Shown: positions 1 to 9,405, counted from the stretch's first letter. The stretch is DNA of 18,188 bases from an uncultured Pseudomonadota bacterium (GCA_937891875.1 CALATR010001040.1:1-18188); one strand, 5' to 3'. Program-made: numbers and translations. Notes: generated by a model not told the origin, from the letters alone.

Positions 1-444
1 CCCGCCCGGGAGCTGGTGATCAGCCGCCTGCTCGAGGTCCTCCTGGTCGAGGCCTTCCGCTCGACCGAAGACGCCACGCCGTCGCCTGGCCTGCTCCAGG
101 GCCTCGCCGATCCCCAGGTCGCCCTCGCCCTCCGTGCGCTCCATGGGGAGTCGACCCGCCCCTGGACGGTCTCCGACCTCGCGCGGGTGTCCGGCATGTC
201 CCGATCCGCCTTCTTCGAGCGCTTTCGCTCGACGGTCGGGCGCACGCCGATGCAGTACCTGACCACCTGGCGCATGGCGGTGGCCAAGGACCTGCTGCGA
301 CACGAGGCGCTCAACGTCTCCGAGGTCGCCGAGCGGGTCGGCTATGGCTCGGCGAGTGCGTTCAGCACGGCCTTCACGCGTCATGTGGGCACCCCGCCCA
401 GTGCGTTTGCCCGGCAGCCCGCGGCCGGTCCGCCCGCGATCTGA
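1..444 (+). CDS. AraC-family transcriptional regulator, C-terminal part (5' end outside window)
   Basis: The frame is open from base 1 (PARELVISRLLEVLLVEAFRS), so the start lies upstream and about 147 C-terminal residues are seen; the GTG at 16 is probably internal. The first 20 or so residues look like the end of the cupin-type ligand domain found in AraC regulators. A double helix-turn-helix follows: WTVSDLARVSGMSRSAFFER, then the second helix pair around VSEVAERVGYGSASAFSTAF, ending in the usual GTPPSAFA-like tail. The family binds DNA and usually activates a neighbouring catabolic operon in response to a small molecule. The gene reads toward the esterase/monooxygenase operon starting at 651, so control of that operon is a reasonable inference but is not shown. 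The stop is TGA at 442-444. Confidence 0.93.
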   Translation, partial: PARELVISRLLEVLLVEAFRSTEDATPSPGLLQGLADPQVALALRALHGESTRPWTVSDLARVSGMSRSAFFERFRSTVGRTPMQYLTTWRMAVAKDLLRHEALNVSEVAERVGYGSASAFSTAFTRHVGTPPSAFARQPAAGPPAI

Positions 445-556
445 TCCCGGCCAGCCTTCCGCCCCGCTCCGGTGACGGTTGCCGCCCGCGCGCCCCGCCC
501 GCGCCCCACCGCACACGTGGCCGCGGATCGTCGCCTATGCCCTCCACAACGGAACC

Positions 557-577
557 CATGCAACTGGGGGTTGCATG
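557..577 (+). promoter_or_regulatory. Inverted repeat CATGCAAC-N5-GTTGCATG upstream of the esterase/BVMO operon
   Basis: Perfect 8-bp arms (557-564 and 570-577) flank a 5-bp spacer. A degenerate copy with the same half-sites and the same 5-bp spacer lies at 4045-4065, before the second esterase, where it overlaps a likely -10 hexamer. By analogy TTGCAT at 571-576 may lie at the -10 position here, but no good -35 is visible. This is probably an operator. The rest of the 445-650 intergenic stretch shows only this box and the palindrome at 613-632. Confidence 0.6.
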
Positions 578-612
578 CGCGGGCGTGCGAGATCCAACAC
601 TTGGGCCCACCA

Positions 613-632
613 ATGCAGGATGCATCCTGCAT
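613..632 (+). promoter_or_regulatory. Perfect 20-bp palindrome ATGCAGGATGCATCCTGCAT, operator copy 1
   Basis: The sequence equals its own reverse complement over all 20 bases. It ends 18 nt before the ATG at 651. The identical 20 bases recur at 4080-4099, 22 nt before the start of the second esterase. Exact conservation between two otherwise dissimilar intergenic regions argues for a protein-binding site. The binding protein is unknown; the AraC and GntR regulators of this cluster are candidates. Confidence 0.75.
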
Positions 633-650
633 CATCAGACGAGGTGAAAC

Positions 651-1592
651 ATGGCACTCGACATCGCGACAACGGCGTTTCTCGCCCAGATGGCCTCCGC
701 CGGCGGCCCCGCGTTGCACGAGATGACTCCCGAACAGGCCCGCGGACTGGGCAGCATGCTGGAGTCCATGTACGGACCGGGCCCGGACGTGGCGAAGGTG
801 GTCAACGAGACCATCCCTACCCGCGACGGCTCGGAGATCCCGGTCCGCGTGCTGGTGCCCCACGGCGAGATCCAAGGGATGATCGTCTACATCCACGGCG
901 GTGGCTGGGTGATCGGCGCGCTGAACGAGTTCGACACCCTGGGCCGGCGCATGGCGACCCAGACCCACTGCGTGGTCGTGCTGGTCGACTACCGCCTCGC
1001 CCCCGAGCACCGCTTCCCCACCGCGGTCGAGGACTCGTGGGACGGCCTGGTGTGGGCCGCGGAGAACAAGATCCGCTTCTGTGGGAGGTCCGTCCCGCTG
1101 GTCGTCGCCGGCGACAGTGCGGGTGGCAACCTCTCCGCGGTCATGGCGATGCGCGCCCGCGACCGGGGCGGCCCCGAGCTGGCGGCCCAGGTGCTGGTCT
1201 ACCCGGTCACCGACTGTGACTTCGATCGCGACAGCTACACCGATCCAGAGAACCAGCTCATGCTGTCCCGGGCCTCGATGATCTGGTTCTGGGACCACTA
1301 CGCCCCCGACGCGGCGCAGCGCGAGCACCCCGAGGCCTCGCCGTTGCGGGCCGAGGACCTGTCCGGCCTGCCGCCGGCCATCGTGCTCACCGCCGGCCAC
1401 GACCCGCTGCGCGACGAGGGCCAGGCCTATGCGAAGCGGCTCGAGGAGGCCGGCGTGCCGGTCACCTTCAAGAACTTCCCGCGCCAGATGCACGGCTTCT
1501 TCACCATCCTCCGCGTGCTGCCCGGCAGCGCCTCCGGCCTCGACTTCGTGGCCGAGAACCTGACTTCTCACCTCCAACCCGTCACTGCCTGA
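651..1592 (+). CDS. Alpha/beta hydrolase, hormone-sensitive-lipase (family IV) esterase
   Basis: A 313-residue carboxylesterase that probably hydrolyses short or medium esters in the cytoplasm; no signal peptide is seen. The oxyanion-hole motif HGGGW is at residues 82-86 and the nucleophile elbow GDSAGGN at 154-160 (Ser156). Asp251 (in DPLRDEG) and His281 (in MHGFF) complete the triad. YRLAPEH at 114-120 is also typical of the family. The ATG at 651 follows GAGG and fits the family length. The stop lies 11 nt before the Baeyer-Villiger monooxygenase, so the two are probably co-transcribed, with the monooxygenase making the ester this enzyme cleaves. It shares its promoter elements with the second esterase at 4122, a paralogue by the shared YRLAPEH and ARDRGGP blocks. 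The exact substrate cannot be read from the sequence. Confidence 0.93.
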   Translation: MALDIATTAFLAQMASAGGPALHEMTPEQARGLGSMLESMYGPGPDVAKVVNETIPTRDGSEIPVRVLVPHGEIQGMIVYIHGGGWVIGALNEFDTLGRRMATQTHCVVVLVDYRLAPEHRFPTAVEDSWDGLVWAAENKIRFCGRSVPLVVAGDSAGGNLSAVMAMRARDRGGPELAAQVLVYPVTDCDFDRDSYTDPENQLMLSRASMIWFWDHYAPDAAQREHPEASPLRAEDLSGLPPAIVLTAGHDPLRDEGQAYAKRLEEAGVPVTFKNFPRQMHGFFTILRVLPGSASGLDFVAENLTSHLQPVTA

Positions 1593-1603
1593 AGGAGTCT
1601 TCC

Positions 1604-3232
1604 ATGAGCATCGAGACCCAGATCGTCGACGCCGTCATCGTCGGAGCCGGATTCGGAGGCATGTACCAGCTGCATCGCTTCCGCAACATGGGGCTGACCA
1701 CCCGCGTGTTCGACAAGGCGTCGGACGTGGGCGGCACCTGGTACTGGAATCGCTACCCCGGCGCGCGCTGCGACGTGGAGAGCATGGCCTACTCGTACTC
1801 CTTCTCCCCGGAGCTGGAGCAGGAGTGGCAGTGGACCGAGAAGTACCCGACCCAACCCGAGATCCTGCGCTACGCCCAGCACGTCGCCGACCGCTTCGAC
1901 CTGCGCCGGGACATCACGTTCGACACGAAGGTGCTGTCGGCCCACTGGGATGAGGGTGTCGGCCGTTGGCGCGTCAAGACCGACGGCGGCGAGACCGTCG
2001 AGGCCCAGTTCCTGATCATGGCGACCGGCTGCCTCTCCGCGCCCAAGGAGATCGACATCGACGGCGCGGCCAGCTTCCGCGGGCCCACCTACGCGACCCA
2101 CAGCTGGCCCCACGAGGGCGTCGACTTCAGCGGGCAGCGCGTCGCGGTCATCGGCACCGGCTCGTCGGGCATCCAGACCATCCCCGAGGTGGCCAAGCAG
2201 GCCGCGTCGATGGTCGTGTTCCAGCGGACGCCGAACTACAGCATGCCCGCGCAGAACCGGCCGCTCGACCCGGACGAGATCGCCGCGATGAAGGCAAAGT
2301 ACCGAGACTTCCGCAAGGCCCAGCGCGAGTCCGGCTTCGGCGTGCCCGTGCCCCAGCCGACCATGCCCGCCGGCATGGACACGGCGGACGGCCGCCAGCA
2401 GAAGTTCCAGGCGGGCTGGGACGAGGGCAGCCTGGTGGCGATCCTCACGTCCTACACGGACACCCTGACCAACGCGACGGCGAACAACTACGCGCAGGAG
2501 TTCATCCGGGACAAGATCCGCGACATCGTCGACGATCCGCAGACCGCCGAGGATCTCTGCCCGAAGACCTACCCGATGGGCACCAAGCGCCCGTGCCTGG
2601 ACACGAACTACTATGCGACGTTCAACCGGGATGATGTCGAGCTGGTCAACCTGCGGCGCACCCCCATCGAGTGCATCACCGACAAGGGCGTCAAGACCAC
2701 CGACGCCGAGTACGAGGTGGACACGATCGTCTACGCGACCGGCTTCGACGCCATGACCGGCGCGCTCACCCGAATCGACATCCGCGGCAAGGACGGCCAG
2801 TCCCTGCGCGACGTGTGGGCGGACGGCCCGGTCAGCTACCTGGGGCTGAGCATCTCGGGCTTCCCGAACCTGTTCACCGTCACCGGCCCCTCGAGCCCGT
2901 CGGTGCTGTCGAACATGATGGTGTCCATCGAGCAGCACGTCGACTGGATCAGCGACTGCATCCAGTGGATGAACGACCAGGGCCACACGGTGTTGGAGGC
3001 GACGCCCGAGGCCCAGGAGGAGTGGCGCGCCCACGTCGAGGTACAGGGCAACCTGACGCTCTACCCCCAGGCCGACAGCTGGTACATGGGCGCCAACGTG
3101 CCCGGCAAGCCGCGGGTCTTCATGGCCTACATCGGTGGCGTGGGCGTCTACCGCGTGGTCTGCGACAGCATCGCGGCCCAGGGGTACTACGGCTACGTCA
3201 CGGACGGCGCCTCGGCGATGGCAGCGAAGTGA
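1604..3232 (+). CDS. Flavoprotein Baeyer-Villiger monooxygenase (cyclohexanone/phenylacetone monooxygenase type)
   Basis: A 542-residue type I Baeyer-Villiger monooxygenase: FAD- and NADPH-dependent insertion of oxygen next to a ketone carbonyl, giving an ester or lactone. Visible signatures in order: FAD Rossmann GAGFGG (14-19); GGTWYWNRYPGARCD (43-57), the N-terminal fingerprint with the active-site Asp57; the BVMO fingerprint FRGPTYATHSWP (158-169); NADPH Rossmann GTGSSG (184-189); Arg329 in MGTKRP, at the position of the family's catalytic Arg; and the YATG flavoprotein motif (377-380). Length and motif order are full and normal. The ATG at 1604 follows AAGGAG with good spacing. It sits between an esterase (11 nt upstream) and a GntR regulator, which suggests growth on a ketone. 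Cyclic and linear ketones cannot be told apart by inspection. It is probably cytoplasmic. Confidence 0.95.
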   Translation: MSIETQIVDAVIVGAGFGGMYQLHRFRNMGLTTRVFDKASDVGGTWYWNRYPGARCDVESMAYSYSFSPELEQEWQWTEKYPTQPEILRYAQHVADRFDLRRDITFDTKVLSAHWDEGVGRWRVKTDGGETVEAQFLIMATGCLSAPKEIDIDGAASFRGPTYATHSWPHEGVDFSGQRVAVIGTGSSGIQTIPEVAKQAASMVVFQRTPNYSMPAQNRPLDPDEIAAMKAKYRDFRKAQRESGFGVPVPQPTMPAGMDTADGRQQKFQAGWDEGSLVAILTSYTDTLTNATANNYAQEFIRDKIRDIVDDPQTAEDLCPKTYPMGTKRPCLDTNYYATFNRDDVELVNLRRTPIECITDKGVKTTDAEYEVDTIVYATGFDAMTGALTRIDIRGKDGQSLRDVWADGPVSYLGLSISGFPNLFTVTGPSSPSVLSNMMVSIEQHVDWISDCIQWMNDQGHTVLEATPEAQEEWRAHVEVQGNLTLYPQADSWYMGANVPGKPRVFMAYIGGVGVYRVVCDSIAAQGYYGYVTDGASAMAAK

Positions 3233-3241
3233 GCGCACCGG

Positions 3242-3283
3242 GCGCGGAGTTGGACGGGCTCCGCGCGGAGTCGGCCGGGCTCC
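3242..3283 (+). repeat. Two tandem 21-bp GC-rich repeats before the GntR gene
   Basis: GCGCGGAGTTGGACGGGCTC (21 bp with its final C, 3242-3262) is followed directly by a second unit (3263-3283) differing at two positions; a partial third unit GCGCC follows. Each unit is itself an inverted repeat (CGCGGAG...CTCCGCG), so the region can fold into strong hairpins. It fills much of the 92-nt gap between the monooxygenase stop and the GntR start. It could be a terminator or attenuating structure, or a pair of operator sites; no U-tract is present. Confidence 0.6.
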
Positions 3284-3324
3284 GCGCCACGTTGCCTCCG
3301 GGGGCCTCCGAAATACAGGAGCCC

Positions 3325-3993
3325 ATGCTCACTGGACCGAAGACGCTTCGCGAACGAGTTGCCGATCAGCTTCGCCACGAGATCATCACCGGTGATCTCG
3401 AGGCTGGAGCCGTGCTCAAGGACGGGGCCATCGCCAAGCGCCTGGGAGTGAGCATCACGCCCGTGCGCGAGGCGATCACCCAGCTGGCGATGGAGGGGCT
3501 GGTCGACCTGGCTCCCAACCGGCCTCGGCGGGTGACCCACATCACCCACAAGAGCGCGCTGGAGCTGATCGACGTCATGGAGCTGCTGTCCTGCGCCGGG
3601 CTGCAGTGGGCGCTGGACAACCTCACCGAGGAGACGTTCGCCCGCCTGCGGACCGAGCTGGCCAAGTTCGTGGCGGCGCGGGACGCCCAGGACGTGCCCG
3701 CCGCGCTCGAGACCGGGGCGGAGTTCAGCCGCATCCTGATCCTCGCTGGTGGAAACCGGGAGCTGCAGCGGCATGTGGACCTGGTCGTCAACCGGACCGC
3801 GCGCCTGCTCGCCCTGACCGGGGACGACCCCATCTGGGAGATCTGGGTGGCGGGCTACACCGAGATGATGGAGCTGCTCGAGGACGGCCAGCGCCGCGCC
3901 GCGCTCGATCGCTACCACAAGATCTACGCCGACTATCGCGAGCTGCTGGACGAGCGGCTCCTCGGCCGATCCGTGGACACCCGGCTGGTCTGA
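3325..3993 (+). CDS. GntR-family transcriptional regulator, FadR/FCD subfamily
   Basis: A 222-residue regulator. The N-terminal winged helix-turn-helix spans about residues 7-75, with the characteristic AIAKRLGVSITPVREAITQL recognition region, followed by an all-helical FCD ligand domain (about 78-212). FCD proteins usually bind a carboxylate metabolite and release DNA. In many members a metal site uses His from an FH motif; here the corresponding residues read EFSRIL (Phe134, Ser135), so the first His appears missing while later His150 and His198 remain. This suggests altered or absent metal binding. The start at 3325 has AGGAG three bases upstream; the frame extends further upstream, but only through the 21-bp repeats. 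It lies between the monooxygenase and the second esterase, so it is the best candidate repressor for the shared palindromes. The target is inferred. Confidence 0.93.
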   Translation: MLTGPKTLRERVADQLRHEIITGDLEAGAVLKDGAIAKRLGVSITPVREAITQLAMEGLVDLAPNRPRRVTHITHKSALELIDVMELLSCAGLQWALDNLTEETFARLRTELAKFVAARDAQDVPAALETGAEFSRILILAGGNRELQRHVDLVVNRTARLLALTGDDPIWEIWVAGYTEMMELLEDGQRRAALDRYHKIYADYRELLDERLLGRSVDTRLV

Positions 3994-4035
3994 GCCCGCC
4001 GCGGGGTGCCCGATCCCTGCGGACGGCCGGGATCG

Positions 4036-4065
4036 TTGGCCCTGGGTGCAACGTCGTGTAGCATG
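4036..4065 (+). promoter_or_regulatory. Candidate promoter overlapped by inverted-repeat box, second esterase
   Basis: TTGGCC (4036-4041), a 17-bp spacer and TAGCAT (4059-4064) form a plausible sigma70-type promoter. The spacer and -10 are overlapped by GGTGCAAC-N5-GTAGCATG (4045-4065), a degenerate copy of the box at 557-577. A regulator bound here would compete directly with RNA polymerase. The start site would fall near 4071, placing the 26-bp palindrome in the early transcribed region. Confidence 0.5.
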
Positions 4066-4076
4066 TGTCCTTCGAC

Positions 4077-4102
4077 CCAATGCAGGATGCATCCTGCATT
4101 GG
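4077..4102 (+). promoter_or_regulatory. Perfect 26-bp palindrome, operator copy 2
   Basis: The 20-bp core at 4080-4099 is identical to that at 613-632, and here the symmetry extends three more bases on each side (CCA...TGG) to 26 bp. It ends about 20 nt before the ATG at 4122 and just upstream of AGGAGG. Because it lies between the predicted transcription start and the ribosome-binding site, it could act as a roadblock operator or as an mRNA hairpin. Reuse of the identical core at a second promoter favours a protein-binding site. Confidence 0.75.
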
Positions 4103-4121
4103 TTTCCCCGAGGAGGACCCG

Positions 4122-5072
4122 ATGGCACTCACGATCGATCCCCAGATCGGCGCCGGCATGATGGCGCTGTTCGGTGATGGCCCCATGCCCCCGCCCCCGG
4201 CGGCCGGCGACGTGGAGACGCGACGAGCGTCGTTCTCCGCCCTGTTCGCAGGGCTCGCTGCGGCCCAACCGCCGACCGAGGGCGTCACCGTGCAGGACTT
4301 CGCCACCCAGGCGAAGGACGGTCACGAGATCCTCCTGCGCTGGTATACGCCCCGAGGCGAGCCGACGGGGTCGGGCGTCTACTACATCCACGGTGGCGGC
4401 ATGATCGTCGGGTCGGTCGGCGAGTACGACGAGACGGTCAAGCGCTATGTCAAGGCGAGCGGCGTGCCGTTCTTGTCGGTCGAGTACCGCCTCGCGCCGG
4501 AGCATCCCGACCCCACGCCGGTCGAGGACTGCTACGCGGGCCTGGTCTGGTTCGCCGAGAACGCCCGTCGCCTCGGGGTCGATCCCGATCGCATCGCCGT
4601 CATGGGGGACTCCGCGGGCGGTGGCCTGGCCGCGGGCCTGGCGCTCCTCGCCCGCGACCGCGGAGGTCCGCCCATCGCGCGCCAGATCCTGGTCTACCCG
4701 ATGGTCGACGACACCACGACGACGCCGGACGAGGCGATCGCTCCGTTCGCGACGTGGTCGTATGACGACAACATCACCGGCTGGAGTGCCTACCTCGGCA
4801 GTGCCTCGGGCACGGACAAGGCGTCGATCTACGCGGCACCCGCCCGGGCGAAGGACCTGTCGGGGCTGCCTCCCGCCTACATCGACGTCGGCGACCTGGA
4901 CATCTTCCGCGATGAAGACGTCGCCTACGCGACCCGGCTCATCGCCGCGGGCGTGCCGACCGAGCTGCACGTGCACCCGGGCTGCCCCCACGGATTCGAG
5001 TTGTTTGCCGCCGATGCGGACGTGTCCAAGCGCACGATGGCCGATCGCGTGCGGCAGATCTCCCTGCTCTGA
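4122..5072 (+). CDS. Alpha/beta hydrolase, hormone-sensitive-lipase (family IV) esterase, second copy
   Basis: A 316-residue esterase, paralogous to the one at 651. HGGG is at residues 90-93 (followed by Met instead of the usual Trp or Phe), YRLAPEH at 122-128, nucleophile motif GDSAGGG at 162-168 (Ser164), Asp260 in DIFRDED and His290 in PHGFE, so the triad is complete. The frame is open further upstream, but that extension would translate the 26-bp palindrome; the ATG at 4122, five bases after AGGAGG (4111-4116), is the likely start and gives an MAL- N-terminus like the first esterase. It is a single-gene transcription unit with its own promoter, sharing operators with the esterase/monooxygenase operon. 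It probably cleaves the same ester class or a downstream intermediate. Substrate unknown. Confidence 0.93.
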   Translation: MALTIDPQIGAGMMALFGDGPMPPPPAAGDVETRRASFSALFAGLAAAQPPTEGVTVQDFATQAKDGHEILLRWYTPRGEPTGSGVYYIHGGGMIVGSVGEYDETVKRYVKASGVPFLSVEYRLAPEHPDPTPVEDCYAGLVWFAENARRLGVDPDRIAVMGDSAGGGLAAGLALLARDRGGPPIARQILVYPMVDDTTTTPDEAIAPFATWSYDDNITGWSAYLGSASGTDKASIYAAPARAKDLSGLPPAYIDVGDLDIFRDEDVAYATRLIAAGVPTELHVHPGCPHGFELFAADADVSKRTMADRVRQISLL

Positions 5073-5078
5073 GACCTC

Positions 5079-5138
5079 GACGCCCCAGCCGCTGGGGCCC
5101 GCGCAAGTGTGTCGCGCGGGCTCGGCGGATGGGGCGTC
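5079..5138. terminator. Likely bidirectional terminator between convergent esterase and aconitase
   Basis: The 96-nt gap between convergent genes contains three overlapping inverted repeats: CCCCAG-CCG-CTGGGG (5083-5097), GCCCGCGC-N9-GCGCGGGC (5097-5121) and an outer pair GACGCCCCA (5079-5087) / TGGGGCGTC (5130-5138). These are mutually competing GC-rich stems without a clear T-tract. The position between two 3' ends supports a terminator for both strands. Confidence 0.55.
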
Positions 5139-5168
5139 CTCGATGCGGCCGAGGCAGGGAGCGGCGGG

Positions 5169-7850
<2,682 letters not shown>

Positions 7851-7900
7851 GGGCAGCTCCGGGGTGTGCGGAAGGGAAGGGGTCGGCTGTAATCACCCGG

Positions 7901-7917
7901 GACCTGACGCACAGGTC
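7901..7917. promoter_or_regulatory. Inverted repeat GACCTG-N5-CAGGTC upstream of acnA
   Basis: Perfect 6-bp arms with a 5-bp spacer lie 51-67 nt before the acnA GTG. It could be an operator or a 5'-UTR hairpin. No convincing -35/-10 pair was found in the surrounding 7851-7999 region, so the assignment is tentative. Confidence 0.35.
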
Positions 7918-7999
7918 ACGTACCGAGGGATGTGAGCCGGAAGGGGTGTCCGCTCCTACCTGGGCGCGTCACATCACACCAATTCAGTGTTTTCCTTGA

Positions 8000-8022
8000 A
8001 GCCATCGCCGTTGGTTATGGCT
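8000..8022 (-). terminator. Weak hairpin after the SRPBCC-lipoprotein stop
   Basis: AGCCAT-N11-ATGGCT begins a few bases after the TGA at 8028-8030, in the position of a terminator for the ArsR/SRPBCC operon. The stem is only 6 bp and no T-run follows, so read-through into acnA is possible. Confidence 0.3.
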
Positions 8023-8027
8023 GTTCC

Positions 8028-8576
8028 TCAGCCCTTCTCCACCTCCGCCTTCAGGTCCCGGGCGAACGCCTCGAAAGATGGCGCAAAATCGGGCAGCTTC
8101 GGCGCGATCATCTTCAACATCGTGCCGGTCATCGCCTCTTTCATCTCGAAGCGGGTGCCCGAGTCCTCCGGCGTGAGGGTGAACGTGCGGACTCCGCGGA
8201 ACATGGCGTTGCCGTCCTCCCACACCAGGCTGGACGGCGGCTCGAAGGTCGAGATCTGGAGCTTGAACGTCCGCTTCGGGTCCAGCGTGGACACCAGGCG
8301 GATGCGCCCGTCGGCCGCGATGTCGCCGTCGAGGCTGACGATGGTGCTGTTCCACTCGGGGTAGCGGGTCGCGTCGACGAGCACGGCCCAGACCTGGTCG
8401 GGTGGGGCGTCGATGTGAGTGGCGACGCCGTACTGGAGGAAGCGGTGCTCCTCGATGGACCGCACCGTGCGGGCGCTCCCGTCGGCGGGCACGGGATCGG
8501 CGGCAGCGGCCGGCGGCGCTGGGGGACGGGCGCAGCCCATGGCGGTCAGCAGGGTCAGGACGAGGGCGCGGATCAC
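8028..8576 (-). CDS. SRPBCC-family lipoprotein
   Basis: A 182-residue protein starting with GTG at 8576, whose bases overlap the upstream stop as GTGA, so translation is probably coupled. The N-terminus is a short lipoprotein signal: a hydrophobic run (residues 4-13) ending at TAMGC with Cys15, then a Pro/Ala-rich linker. The remainder (about 45-182) is a START/polyketide-cyclase-like SRPBCC fold: THIDAPPDQVWAVLVDATRY, then YPEWNSTIVSLDGDI, and a C-terminal helix rich in DFAPSFEAFARDLKAEVEK. The family binds hydrophobic ligands in a deep cavity. Met at -2 of the lipobox is a little unusual. It is the last gene of an ArsR-SRPBCC-SRPBCC operon, so a membrane-anchored partner of the cytoplasmic SRPBCC protein is plausible. 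Ligand unknown. Confidence 0.8.
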   Translation of the reverse strand: MIRALVLTLLTAMGCARPPAPPAAAADPVPADGSARTVRSIEEHRFLQYGVATHIDAPPDQVWAVLVDATRYPEWNSTIVSLDGDIAADGRIRLVSTLDPKRTFKLQISTFEPPSSLVWEDGNAMFRGVRTFTLTPEDSGTRFEMKEAMTGTMLKMIAPKLPDFAPSFEAFARDLKAEVEKG

Positions 8577-9010
8577 GGGGACTCCGAGGTGAGGAGGTGG
8601 TCGGCGAAGGCGGGCAGGAGCAGGCCCCAGCCGGCGTGGAAGCGGGGAGCCGTGCGCTCGAAGTCGTCGGCGGCCAGGTGGGCGTGGTGCTGCACGACGA
8701 CCCGGGTGCCGCCGGCGCAGGCCTCGAAGGTGACCTCGACCAGGGTCGGGCGATCGCGGCCGGTGCCCATGAAGAAGGTGTAGGCGAGGCGATCCGGTGC
8801 TTCGAACGCCACGACCCGCCCGTAGTCCACCTCTCCGCGATCGGCGCTGCGCTCGAAGATCCGCCCGTCCACGCGGGGCTCGAACACCAGCGTGCTGGAC
8901 GGGTGGCTGGACGTGCGGTGGCTGGGTGGCCACCACAGCTGGATGTGCTGGTGCCAGACGCGAAAGGCCTTGTCGGGCGGCGCACCGACGGTGATCTCCT
9001 TGCGGATCAT
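8573..9010 (-). CDS. SRPBCC (AHSA1-like) domain protein
   Basis: A 145-residue single-domain protein of the activator-of-Hsp90 homologue 1-like group. Typical features are the N-terminal strand MIRKEITVGAPPDKAFRVW, FEPRVDGRIFE, the YTFFMGTG segment and the C-terminal helix AGWGLLLPAFADHLL. No signal peptide is present, so it is cytoplasmic. The ATG at 9010 overlaps the ArsR stop as ATGA, and its own stop overlaps the next start as GTGA; the three genes are therefore translationally coupled. ArsR-AHSA1 pairs are very common in bacteria, usually autoregulated, and most have no known substrate. The same applies here. Confidence 0.88.
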   Translation of the reverse strand: MIRKEITVGAPPDKAFRVWHQHIQLWWPPSHRTSSHPSSTLVFEPRVDGRIFERSADRGEVDYGRVVAFEAPDRLAYTFFMGTGRDRPTLVEVTFEACAGGTRVVVQHHAHLAADDFERTAPRFHAGWGLLLPAFADHLLTSESP

Positions 9011-9300
9011 TCGACGTTCTCCACGACCATGCGGAACCGGACCAGCGCCTCGTCCCAGAAGCGGGACAGGTACGCCTCGACTGCGGCGAAGCCCTCCGGG
9101 CGGAGCGCGTACACGTTGGTCCGCCCTTCCTCCCGGCGCTCCACGAGGCCCGCGTCGTGAAGGAGCTTGAGGTGCCGGCTGATCGCGGGGCGGCTGATGG
9201 GGAAGTGGCCAGCCAGGTCCACGACGGTGCGCTCCTGCGCGTGCAGCAGGTCCAGGATGTCGCGTCTGACGGGATTGCCGAGGGCATCGAGCGCTTCCAT
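9007..9300 (-). CDS. ArsR-family transcriptional regulator
   Basis: A 97-residue winged-helix repressor. ALGNPVRRDILDLLHAQERT opens the DNA-binding domain, and the recognition helix is in ISRPAISRHLKLLHDAGLV (35-53), followed by the wing EGRTNVYAL. No CxC or other metal-binding Cys cluster is present, so it is not a classic metal sensor. An alternative ATG nine codons upstream (9325-9327) lies inside the operator and lacks a ribosome-binding site, whereas the ATG at 9300 has GGAGG five bases upstream. It is the first gene of a three-gene operon with two SRPBCC proteins and is probably autoregulated through the site at 9320-9337. Confidence 0.92.
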   Translation of the reverse strand: MEALDALGNPVRRDILDLLHAQERTVVDLAGHFPISRPAISRHLKLLHDAGLVERREEGRTNVYALRPEGFAAVEAYLSRFWDEALVRFRMVVENVE

Positions 9301-9317
9301 GCCGACCTCCGGATCGA

Positions 9318-9345
9318 TTGGTAACATGGAAGTTACCCGATGCAA
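9318..9345 (-). promoter_or_regulatory. ArsR-operon promoter with GGTAAC-N6-GTTACC operator
   Basis: On the minus strand TTGCAT (9340-9345) and TACCAA (9318-9323) form a candidate promoter with a 16-bp spacer. A perfect inverted repeat GGTAAC (9320-9325) / GTTACC (9332-9337) fills the spacer and part of the -10. GTAAC-type half-sites with a 6-bp gap are typical of this ArsR group. Repressor binding would block the promoter and could also affect the divergent gene starting at 9406. Confidence 0.6.
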
Positions 9346-9405
9346 GCAGGCCGGGGGCGCGCGGATCTGGCACCATGCGGCCGGCGCGGCGACACGGGGA
9401 GACGC

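Noticed and set aside
381..3238. Long minus-strand open frames opposite the esterase and monooxygenase
   Set aside because: Arg/Val/Ala/His-rich compositional shadows of well-supported plus-strand genes, with no recognisable domain.
4077..4102. 26-bp palindrome as a terminator of the GntR gene
   Set aside because: It lies downstream of a plausible promoter and just before the next ribosome-binding site, lacks a T-tract, and its core is repeated before another start codon, so an operator fits better.
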